From Sulfurimonas sp. (lineage in GTDB: Bacteria; Campylobacterota; Campylobacteria; Campylobacterales; Sulfurimonadaceae): a DNA stretch of 5,264 bases. Positions within the stretch are counted from its first letter, which is position 1. Each line of letters begins with the position of its first letter. Below are positions 1 through 5,150 of this stretch, one piece after another. The position numbers and the translations under genes were made by a program. The notes below the pieces were generated by a model. It had not been told where the DNA came from. It saw only the letters and a program-made list of their open reading frames with translations, and ran no database searches. The stretch is from contig JAIOSY010000266.1 in NCBI GenBank assembly GCA_021107375.1, positions 1 to 5,264 on the forward strand, read 5' to 3'.

Positions 1-1
1 G

Positions 2-67
2 TCTAGTCCTGGACCTAAAGAGAGTAGATATATATTTAACGAATTTCTTTCCCTCATCAAAAGATAG
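2..67 (+). CDS. Possible 3' end of an upstream gene, partial, unidentified
   Basis: A reading frame open from the window edge ends at TAG 65-67 and would give a 21-residue tail beginning SSPGPKESRYIF and ending FLSLIKR. The tail looks like an ordinary amphipathic C-terminal helix, and a hairpin sits directly at the stop, as expected for a gene end. I do not recognise the family. Two rival readings exist. A - strand frame starting with ATG at 57 and running off the edge gives MRERNSLNIYLLSLGPG, but it has no ribosome binding site, unlike the genes in this window. Another + frame is open from 3 to 167 but is very AT-rich. The stretch is too short to decide between them. Confidence 0.3.
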   Translation, partial: SSPGPKESRYIFNEFLSLIKR

Positions 68-86
68 AGTTTTTAAACTCTTTCTT
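61..86. terminator. Imperfect hairpin at the left gene edge, possible terminator
   Basis: Positions 61-72 pair with 75-86 over 12 positions with a single T-T mismatch (65 with 82). The core is AGAGTTT and AAACTCT around a 2-base centre. The stem contains only three G-C pairs, and neither strand has a long U-run after it, so termination would be weak. If the gene ending at 67 is real, this would insulate the cco operon from it. Otherwise it may just be a palindrome in AT-rich DNA. Confidence 0.3.
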
Positions 87-130
87 CACTTAATTGTATA
101 TAAAATTACAAAAGTAAACAAAAAACTAAT

Positions 131-161
131 AAATATTGAAATATTGTCAAATTTAGTCAAA
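131..161 (+). repeat. Short tandem repeats in the ccoN upstream region
   Basis: The octamer AAATATTG occurs twice without a gap (131-138 and 139-146). Directly after it GTCAAA occurs twice, starting at 146 and 156, so exactly 10 bases apart. Repeats one helical turn apart are the usual layout of tandem half-sites for OmpR-type response regulators. That link is inference, and in such AT-rich DNA chance is a real alternative. Confidence 0.4.
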
Positions 162-173
162 AATTAAGATTAC

Positions 174-229
174 ACAAACAAAAAAAAAGATATTATTCAA
201 TGTTAATTAGTTTAATAAATTTTGTTTGT
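174..229. repeat. Spaced inverted repeat, possible operator
   Basis: ACAAACAAAA at 174-183 is the exact reverse complement of TTTTGTTTGT at 220-229. The 36-base spacer contains TTAATTA. The right arm lies where the -35 region would fall for the candidate -10 box at 243-248, so a protein bound there could compete with RNA polymerase. The long spacer makes a cruciform or RNA hairpin weak. A two-site operator bridged by a looped dimer is possible but unproven. Confidence 0.35.
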
Positions 230-248
230 AAGCTTTATTAGACATAAT
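220..248 (+). promoter_or_regulatory. Candidate promoter of the cco operon
   Basis: CATAAT at 243-248 matches the TATAAT -10 consensus at five of six positions. The T-rich stretch TTTTGTTTGT lies upstream at 220-229, in place of a -35 box. Transcription would begin near 254-256, leaving a leader of about 20 bases that is mostly the ribosome binding site AAGGAGG (263-269). TATTAT at 191-196 is a competing -10 candidate. The call rests on sequence match and position only. Confidence 0.3.
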
Positions 249-275
249 TGCTTTTAATTTTTAAGGAGGCTATAT

Positions 276-1754
276 ATGGAGAATCGTCCATTAGAGTACG
301 ACTATACAGTTGCTAAGTGGTTCATGTGGTCAGCGATTATACTTGGAATTGTTGGTATGACAATTGGTGTATTTATTGCTTTTCAACTTGCTTTCCCAAG
401 TCTTAACTTGGTGTTTGGTGATGGCTAGGCTGAATATACTAACTTTAGTCGTCTTCGTCCATTGCATACTGATGCAGATGCATTTGGTTTTACAGTAAGT
501 GGTATTTTTGCTACTTGGTATTATGTTGGTCAGCGTGTACTTAAGGTATCGATGGCAGAATCTAAGTTTTTAATGACTTTAGGTAAATTACATTTTATCT
601 TATATGTTTTAGGGGTAGCTGCAGCAGTAATTTCACTGTTTATGGGTTATACTACTTCTAAAGAGTATGCAGAATTTGAGTGGCCTATAGATATCGCTAT
701 CGTTATTGTTTGGGTTATGTGGGGTATTAGTATTTTCGGACTTATTGGTATTCGTCGTGAAAAATCACTATATATTTCAGTTTGGTATTATATTGCTACT
801 TTCTTAGGTGTGGCTATGCTATATCTATTTAACAATATGGAAATACCTACTTATTTCGCATCTGGTGGTCATGGTGATATTATGCACTCTGTTTCTGCTT
901 ATGCTGGTACTAATGATGCCTTAGTTCAATGGTGGTATGGTCACAATGCTGTTGCATTTGTATTTACAGTGCCTATTATTGCTATGATTTATTACTTTTT
1001 ACCAAAAGAATCTGGTCAAGCTATTTATTCATATAAATTGTCTTTACTTTCATTCTGGGGTTTAATGTTTGTATATCTATGGGCTGGTGGTCACCACTTA
1101 CTTTTCTCAACTGTTCCAGATTGGATTCAGACTATGGGTTCAGTATTTTCAATTGTACTAATTTTACCATCATGGGGTTCAGCTATTAATATGCTTCTTA
1201 CTCTAAAAGGTGAGTGGCAACAAGTTGCTTCGTCTCCATTGATTAAATTTTTACTTTTAGCTTCTACTTTCTATATGTTCTCAACACTAGAAGGTCCTGT
1301 ACAAGCAGTTAAATCAGTTAATGCTATCGCGCACTTTACTGACTGGATTCCTGGTCATGTTCATGATGGTACTCTTGGTTGGGTTGGATTTATGATTATT
1401 GCATCTATATTCCATATGGCTCCTCGTATTTTTAAAAGAGAACTTTATTCAAAAAGTCTTATGACTGCACAATTTTGGATTCAAACTCTAGGTATTGTTT
1501 TCTATTTCACATCTATGTGGATTGCAGGTATTACTCAAGGTATGATGTGGAGATCACATGATGAATATGGTAACTTAGCTTATTCATTTATGGATACAGT
1601 TAATGTTCTTCACCCTTATATGATACTTCGTGGTGTTGGTGGGACATTGTTCCTAATTGGTGTGTTTATGTGGGCTTATAATATCTACAAAACAATGTCT
1701 GCTCGTCCTATTGAAGAATCAGAGCTACAATCTGCAACGCCTATGGGCGCCTAA
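276..1754 (+). CDS. ccoN: cbb3-type cytochrome c oxidase subunit I (CcoN), frame interrupted by in-frame TAG
   Basis: CcoN is the membrane-embedded catalytic subunit that reduces O2 to water and pumps protons. The true start is ATG 276, six bases after AAGGAGG (263-269). It opens MENRPLEYDYTVAKWF, followed by the first membrane helix. The frame would be 492 residues, normal for the family, but codon 51 (426-428) is TAG. Numbering through that codon, His64 in RLRPLHT is the low-spin heme b ligand. His223 (QWWYGHNA) and His273/His274 (GGHH) bind CuB, and Tyr267 is the cross-linked tyrosine. His361 and His363 in PGHVHDG bind heme b3 and heme b, and Glu339 sits in STLEGP. All of these lie downstream of the stop and are intact. 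TTG 462 could open a 430-residue product, but it lacks a ribosome binding site and would lose the first helix. The gene is either truncated by a recent nonsense change or damaged only in this assembly. Family identity is certain; expression is not. Confidence 0.95.
426..428 (+). other. In-frame amber codon inside ccoN
   Basis: Codon 51 of ccoN reads TAG, in the context GGC TAG GCT. The protein reads LNLVFGDG, then stop, then AEYTNFSRLRPLHT, and both sides are typical CcoN sequence in the same frame. There is therefore no frameshift and no decay around it. One-base changes that would restore a sense codon include TTG (Leu), TGG (Trp), CAG (Gln), AAG (Lys) and TAT/TAC (Tyr). My recollection of related CcoN proteins favours Leu, but this is not verified. 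ccoO and ccoQ end in TAG, which argues against reassignment of the codon in this genome. Confidence 0.93.
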
Positions 1755-1769
1755 AAAGGAGGGTTTATT

Positions 1770-2462
1770 ATGTTTCATTGGTTAGAAAAAAATCCGTTCT
1801 TATTTTCGGTAGGTGTATTTTTAGTTATTGCTTTTGCTGGTGTTATTACGCTAATACCAAGTTTTGCAGAAGCTTCTCGTCCCGTAATCGGTACAACTCC
1901 ATACTCTACGCTAGAGTTAGCGGGTCGTCATGTTTATATTAAAAACAGTTGTAATGCTTGTCATTCACAATTAGTTCGTCCATTTAAATCAGAAACTGAT
2001 AGATATGGTGATTACTCTTTAAGTGGTGAGTATGCTTATGATCGTCCATTCCTATGGGGTTCAAAAAGAACTGGTCCAGATTTAATGAGAGTTGGTAACT
2101 ATAGAACAACAGAGTGGCATGAGAACCATATGATGGATCCAGAAGCTCTTGTTCCAGGTAGTATTATGCCAGGTTACAAATGGATGTTTACAAATCTAGC
2201 TGATATTGACACTGCTTATGCAGAACAAATAACAGTAACAGATTTCTTTGGTGTTCCATATAATAAAGCAGTACCTATGAAAGATGGTTCAACAAAAACT
2301 ATCTTTATGGGAAGTACAGTAGAAGAGGCTCGTGCAGATGCATTAGCTGAAGCTAAATTAGTAGCAGCTGATATGAAAAATCAGGATGTTAAAGATATGG
2401 TTGCAAAAGGTCAAATACCAGAGATTGTAGCAATTATTGCTTATATGAACAGTCTTAAATAG
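1770..2462 (+). CDS. ccoO: cbb3-type cytochrome c oxidase subunit II (CcoO), mono-heme cytochrome c
   Basis: CcoO is the membrane-anchored mono-heme cytochrome c that passes electrons from CcoP towards the heme b centre of CcoN. The 230-residue product has an N-terminal anchor helix (about 10-30). The heme c motif CNACH (61-65) follows, in the family context NSCNACHSQLVRPF. Downstream come the conserved segment RPFLWGSKRTGPDL (about 92-105) and SIMPGY, where Met133 is the likely axial ligand. The C-terminal helix IPEIVAIIAYMNSLK is typical of cytochrome c folds. The start is supported by AAGGAGG at 1756-1762, and the gene follows the ccoN stop by 15 bases. The stop is TAG. An alanine-rich charged stretch at about 184-212 lies between the Met loop and the last helix; it is probably a variable insertion in this phylum. 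No defects are visible. Confidence 0.97.
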   Translation: MFHWLEKNPFLFSVGVFLVIAFAGVITLIPSFAEASRPVIGTTPYSTLELAGRHVYIKNSCNACHSQLVRPFKSETDRYGDYSLSGEYAYDRPFLWGSKRTGPDLMRVGNYRTTEWHENHMMDPEALVPGSIMPGYKWMFTNLADIDTAYAEQITVTDFFGVPYNKAVPMKDGSTKTIFMGSTVEEARADALAEAKLVAADMKNQDVKDMVAKGQIPEIVAIIAYMNSLK

Positions 2463-2473
2463 GGGAATATATA

Positions 2474-2677
2474 ATGGATATTGCTAATATACAGGGTTAT
2501 GCTTATGTTTTTGCAATGGGTTTTCTCATTGTAGTTCTTTATGCGTATATTTATCATCTATATACTAAAAGAAAGAATGCAGATGGTACTGATTATGAAG
2601 AATATAGCAATATGGCATTACATGATGATTTGTCAGACACCCCTGTGGCTGATAGATTTGATGCTAAAAAGAAATAG
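2474..2677 (+). CDS. ccoQ: cbb3-type cytochrome c oxidase subunit IV (CcoQ)
   Basis: CcoQ is the small single-helix subunit thought to stabilise the cbb3 complex, mainly the attachment of CcoP to CcoN-CcoO. The 67-residue product has one membrane helix at about 8-30, then the basic stretch YTKRK that fixes the cytoplasmic side, and a hydrophilic acidic tail ending DAKKK. It is assigned chiefly from its position between ccoO and ccoP, its size and its topology, because sequence conservation in this family is low. The ribosome binding site AGGGGA (2461-2466) overlaps the ccoO stop codon, which favours coupled translation. The stop is TAG, and ccoP begins nine bases later. Confidence 0.92.
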   Translation: MDIANIQGYAYVFAMGFLIVVLYAYIYHLYTKRKNADGTDYEEYSNMALHDDLSDTPVADRFDAKKK

Positions 2678-2686
2678 GAGAGATAT

Positions 2687-3604
2687 ATGAATAAGCTTTA
2701 TTTAGGAGCGATTGTTGTTACAGTACTTATGCTGATAGCGACATATGTATCATTCGACTTTAAACATGGTTCGAGTGATATTGTAAATCAAATTGCAATA
2801 TTAGGTGCTGTTGTACTTGTAATTGCTACGATATTTGTTGTTGTAAAATATGTTCGTCAAATGCAAACAGATACTGTTACTGGTGAGTTGATGGATGAAA
2901 ACTGGGATGGTGTTGGTGAGTATGATAATCCAGTACCTACTGGTTGGGCTATAGTATTTGCATTAACAATGATTTGGGGAATGTGGTACTATCTTGTTGG
3001 TTACCCAGTAAACGCATACTCTCAAATTGGTGAATACAATGAAGATGCTAAAGTGCTTAATGATAAATTTGAAGCAGAGTATAAGCACATTGTTGGTGAT
3101 AAGTTAGTAGAGATGGGTGAATCAGTTTACCTTTCTAATTGTGCTGCATGTCATGGTCTTAATGCAGATGGTATTGATGGACAAGCTGCTGATCTTAATG
3201 TTAGAATTGAGAAAAGTGTTGTTAAAGATGCTATTGAAAATGGTTCAAATAATCATTTACTTGGTATGGAAATGCCAATGCCAGATCGTAATGGTTTATT
3301 TAACATGAATACTGGTGCTTTAATTACTGATGCTGAGATTGATGCAGTTTCTGCATTTGTTGCAAATGGTATGAGTGGTGCAGGTGCTGATGTTTTTGCT
3401 GGAACATGTGCTGCTTGTCACGGTGAAGATGGTAAAGGTATGGAGTCAGTTTCTCCAAACATTGCTACTTATGATTCAGCGTTAGTTGTTAATGTTATCG
3501 TTGAGGGTAAAAAAGGTGCTATTGGTACAATGCCTAAAATGGAAGTACTTAACAAGAAACAAAAAGAAGCTGTTGCTGCTTATGTTCAAAGTTTAAGTAA
3601 CTAA
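2687..3604 (+). CDS. ccoP: cbb3-type cytochrome c oxidase subunit III (CcoP), di-heme cytochrome c
   Basis: CcoP is the di-heme entry point for electrons into the oxidase. The 305-residue product carries two heme c motifs, CAACH at 152-156 and CAACH at 241-245, in two cytochrome c domains facing the periplasm. Met ligands are likely in GMEMPMP (194-198) and in GTMPKM (282 or 285). Before them is the family signature WDGVGEYDNPVPTGW (73-87), leading into a membrane helix at about 84-104. Two further hydrophobic segments lie at about 4-22 and 35-54, so the protein has three predicted helices where the family usually has one or two. The ribosome binding site AGGAG lies next to the ccoQ stop. The protein has a full-length C-terminus and no visible defect. 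The domain pair CcoO/CcoP with CcoN leaves no doubt about the oxidase type. Confidence 0.97.
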   Translation: MNKLYLGAIVVTVLMLIATYVSFDFKHGSSDIVNQIAILGAVVLVIATIFVVVKYVRQMQTDTVTGELMDENWDGVGEYDNPVPTGWAIVFALTMIWGMWYYLVGYPVNAYSQIGEYNEDAKVLNDKFEAEYKHIVGDKLVEMGESVYLSNCAACHGLNADGIDGQAADLNVRIEKSVVKDAIENGSNNHLLGMEMPMPDRNGLFNMNTGALITDAEIDAVSAFVANGMSGAGADVFAGTCAACHGEDGKGMESVSPNIATYDSALVVNVIVEGKKGAIGTMPKMEVLNKKQKEAVAAYVQSLSN

Positions 3605-3614
3605 GGAGTTTAAT

Positions 3615-3830
3615 ATGAATGAAAATAGAAGTATATTTGCTCTTGATGGTATTACTGGTATGCTAATTGCGACATTATTATTGCTTAGTATTTTAGCTGG
3701 TCTTACAGTTTGGGGTCTTGCTGTTCAAAAAGCAAACGGCGAAAATTTTTATAAAATAGTAGATGCATCATCAATCAAAATGAATAGTGTGGATAACGCT
3801 AAGCATATGGTTGATGTGAAGAGGGACTAA
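3615..3830 (+). CDS. DUF4006 family membrane protein
   Basis: A 71-residue protein beginning MNENRSIFALDGITGMLIAT, with one membrane helix at about 14-36 and a polar tail of about 35 residues. NRSIF, GITGML and a tail rich in Ser, Lys and Met resemble DUF4006. I know that family as a small protein encoded right after ccoP in Campylobacterota such as Campylobacter. Its biochemical role is unknown to me. Its constant place next to ccoP suggests a small extra subunit or assembly factor of the oxidase, which is inference. The start is set by AAGGAG just after the ccoP stop, 10 bases downstream of it. The assignment rests on pattern, size and context rather than a profile search. Confidence 0.82.
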   Translation: MNENRSIFALDGITGMLIATLLLLSILAGLTVWGLAVQKANGENFYKIVDASSIKMNSVDNAKHMVDVKRD

Positions 3831-3833
3831 GAT

Positions 3834-3923
3834 ATGGAAAAACTACTTGCATGGGGTCTAGTTATTATGGCCGTTTATACAATATATGCGGTGTTAACAC
3901 CTAACCACCTATTCGTAGGTTAA
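3834..3923 (+). CDS. 29-residue single-helix membrane micropeptide
   Basis: A short open frame from ATG 3834 to TAA 3921-3923 would encode MEKLLAWGLVIMAVY followed by TIYAVLTPNHLFVG. Almost all of it is one hydrophobic helix (about 4-22), and it ends in a short polar tail. It begins three bases after the DUF4006 stop, with GAGG (3821-3824) at a workable distance, and fills the gap before the next gene, so it has the spacing of a genuine operon member. Single-helix peptides of this size occur as accessory subunits of terminal oxidases (CydX with cytochrome bd, CcoM with some cbb3 enzymes). The same kind of role here is inference. No family is recognised. The alternative is a leader peptide that controls translation of the next gene. 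Confidence 0.62.
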   Translation: MEKLLAWGLVIMAVYTIYAVLTPNHLFVG

Positions 3924-3925
3924 GG
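3900..3925 (+). promoter_or_regulatory. Hairpin covering the ribosome binding site of the TTG-start gene
   Basis: In the mRNA, TAACC (3902-3906) can pair with GGTTA (3918-3922). The stem continues as CC (3900-3901) with GG (3924-3925) past a bulged A at 3923. The loop is 11 bases. The 3' arm takes in part of AAGGGA (3922-3927), the ribosome binding site of the TTG start at 3934. A ribosome finishing the micropeptide at 3921-3923 would melt the stem, so translation of the two genes may be coupled. The pairing is seen; the function is inferred. Confidence 0.35.
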
Positions 3926-3933
3926 GAAATTCA

Positions 3934-4641
3934 TTGAAATTTTCAAGAGGGCTAGCGGCCCTCATCTTCATTGTATTTTTTCAAAATATTTTATTAGCAG
4001 ATGAGTATTTATATAAAGATGAAGTGCTTCATAATCCTGATTTTAGACAGAGTATAAATAAATTAGGTGGGGAACTTTTTGATAGAACAGGTATTAAACT
4101 TAGATTAATATCAATTAAACAATTTAAGGGTTATAAAACAATTCTTGAATATGAAAAAGATTTAATAAAAGAGTTTAATGAACCAACTATTCTACTTACA
4201 TTTTCTGAGTTGGATATGAAAGTTGATATCTATGTTAGTGATAACTCTTTATATAAATATTTTGATAGAGAGCAGGTGTTAAGTCCAGCCGCTTCACCTA
4301 TGCAGGCTTTTGCTATTGCTGTGACAAATGCTACTAGTTTTGATACTTTTATGGCGATGTTGGGTGATTACGGTGGAACTATTCTTCCTCTAATTGGATT
4401 CAAAGCTAAAGAAGAGACTTTAGGTAAATATACGGCTGCACTTTATAATGGTTATGCAGATATTGCTGAACAAGTTGCCAAAAATAAAGATGGCATATCT
4501 TTAGAAAATGAAGCTGGAAATGCGAATAAACTTGCCATTTTAGCTTTAAAAATAGTTTTTTACGGTTTTATTCTTTATGCTATAATCCAATATATTAGAA
4601 GAGTTATATATAGGAGAAATCATAAAAATGAATTTGAGTAA
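3934..4641 (+). CDS. TPM-like exported protein with C-terminal membrane anchor
   Basis: A 235-residue protein with a signal peptide (MKFSRG, then a hydrophobic stretch, likely cleaved after LLA at about 22). A soluble domain of about 25-150 follows, and then one membrane helix at about 201-222 ending in a basic tail (IRRVIYRRNH). The soluble part follows the pattern of TPM domains (TLP18.3/Psb32/MOLO-1): VLHNPDF, helix, DRTGIKLRLISI, a stretch with LEYEKDL, ILLTF, then KVDIYVSDN and a late YFDREQVL. This is a judgement of pattern and carries moderate certainty. TPM proteins in plants assist photosystem II upkeep, so a periplasm-facing role in oxidase assembly or quality control is an attractive guess. 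The start is TTG, chosen because AAGGGA (3922-3927) is well placed and no ATG is available. The gene overlaps fixH by 14 bases. Confidence 0.8.
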   Translation: MKFSRGLAALIFIVFFQNILLADEYLYKDEVLHNPDFRQSINKLGGELFDRTGIKLRLISIKQFKGYKTILEYEKDLIKEFNEPTILLTFSELDMKVDIYVSDNSLYKYFDREQVLSPAASPMQAFAIAVTNATSFDTFMAMLGDYGGTILPLIGFKAKEETLGKYTAALYNGYADIAEQVAKNKDGISLENEAGNANKLAILALKIVFYGFILYAIIQYIRRVIYRRNHKNEFE

Positions 4642-5134
4642 TGGAAGAATCTGGCCATACACTATAGCTTTTTTAATTATGTTAGTTTTTAGTTTTTGTG
4701 TGGCAACAATTATGATTGCAAACACACTACCAGTTGAAAAAAGTGACTCATTTATGAGTTACTATCAAGATGTAGATGCTAATGCTAACAAATTGATTCA
4801 AGCTCGTATTGATTTTAATAAAAAATATAAGATTGAATATGTAACTGGTCAAATTAATGCTAAAGGTACAGTCTTTAGATATAAAATTACTGATATTGAT
4901 TTAAATCCAGTTAGTAATGCTAAGATAAAACTTATAATTACTCGTCCAAATAAACATAAGTATGATATTGAATTAGATAATCCAAGATTTGAAAATGGAG
5001 TTTATCTGTTTCCTAACACTGTTTTACCAAAAGAGGGTAGATGGGATATTATGGCAAAAATAAATGTTGGAGAATTTCAAAGATTTTACAATGTAAAAAC
5101 AGATACTAGAGCAAAAAAGATTTTTGAGTATTAA
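4628..5134 (+). CDS. FixH/CcoH-like cbb3 oxidase assembly protein
   Basis: A 168-residue protein with a short cytoplasmic N-terminus (MNLSNGRIWPY), a membrane helix at about 10-32, and a periplasmic domain. The layout matches FixH/CcoH: GR-WP before the helix, then SYYQDVDANANKLIQARIDF, which corresponds to the family's Y-x(n)-D/A-N region, then a beta-rich part with LPKEGRWDI and a closing strand. FixH/CcoH proteins are needed for stable assembly of cbb3 oxidase in proteobacteria. The presence of the gene in the ccoNOQP operon supports this. The ATG overlaps the end of the TPM-like gene, and the ribosome binding site AGGAG (4612-4616) lies inside that gene, 11 bases upstream. The last nine codons form one arm of a hairpin shared with the convergent gene. 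Confidence 0.83.
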   Translation: MNLSNGRIWPYTIAFLIMLVFSFCVATIMIANTLPVEKSDSFMSYYQDVDANANKLIQARIDFNKKYKIEYVTGQINAKGTVFRYKITDIDLNPVSNAKIKLIITRPNKHKYDIELDNPRFENGVYLFPNTVLPKEGRWDIMAKINVGEFQRFYNVKTDTRAKKIFEY

Positions 5135-5150
5135 ATTTCTTTTGCTCTAG
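5106..5150. terminator. Bidirectional hairpin spanning two convergent gene ends
   Basis: CTAGAGCAAAA (5106-5116) is the exact reverse complement of 5140-5150. After one A-C mismatch (5117 with 5139) the pairing continues at 5118-5123 with 5133-5138, including one G-U. The result is an 18-position stem with a 9-base loop at 5124-5132. T-rich sequence follows on both sides (CCATTTT on the + strand; CTGTTTTTAC on the - strand), though neither is a strong U-run. It covers the last codons of both the fixH-like gene and the opposing gene, so it most likely ends transcription from both sides. Confidence 0.65.

Larger units (their letters stand above)
68..275. other. AT-rich intergenic region upstream of ccoN
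   Basis: About 200 bases without a convincing gene. It is very A/T-rich. It includes a run of nine A at 180-188, tandem octamers at 131-146, GTCAAA repeats at 146-161, and a 10-base inverted repeat at 174-183 and 220-229. It must hold the operon promoter and any control sites. No clear FNR-type palindrome (TTGAT-N4-ATCAA) is present. Campylobacterota promoters often have a recognisable -10 box but only a T-rich upstream stretch in place of a -35 box, and the composition here fits that. Confidence 0.7.

Noticed and set aside
1..57. - strand gene start at ATG 57 (MRERNSLNIYLLSLGPG), resembling a tetrapyrrole methylase N-terminus
   Set aside because: The LGPG likeness is short, and the sequence before the ATG has no purine-rich binding site, unlike the other genes here. 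It is kept only as a rival to the + strand gene tail.
3..167. 54-codon + strand frame open from the left edge
   Set aside because: It runs through highly AT-rich DNA, and its product becomes Lys/Asn/Ile-rich in the way random AT-rich sequence does. No convincing protein character is seen.
426..428. TAG decoded as pyrrolysine or by global amber reassignment
   Set aside because: TAG is the terminal codon of ccoO and ccoQ here, no other gene in the window has an internal TAG, and pyrrolysine is not known from cbb3 oxidases.
421..500. Alternative short frame starting at ATG 421 that runs past the TAG
   Set aside because: It reads MARLNILTLVVFVHC and stops within about 30 codons. It has no binding site and no likeness to CcoN, while the main frame is clearly CcoN on both sides of the TAG, so a frameshift does not explain the stop.
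3117..3308. 63-codon + strand open frame inside ccoP
   Set aside because: It lies in another frame across the first heme domain of CcoP, has no ribosome binding site and gives a low-complexity Leu/Met/Val-rich product. It is a shadow of ccoP.
3907..3920. ACCTA-TTCG-TAGGT mini-hairpin with a UUCG-type loop
   Set aside because: It has only five pairs and an A-U closing pair, which does not give the usual stable UUCG loop. The competing stem at 3900-3925 is stronger.
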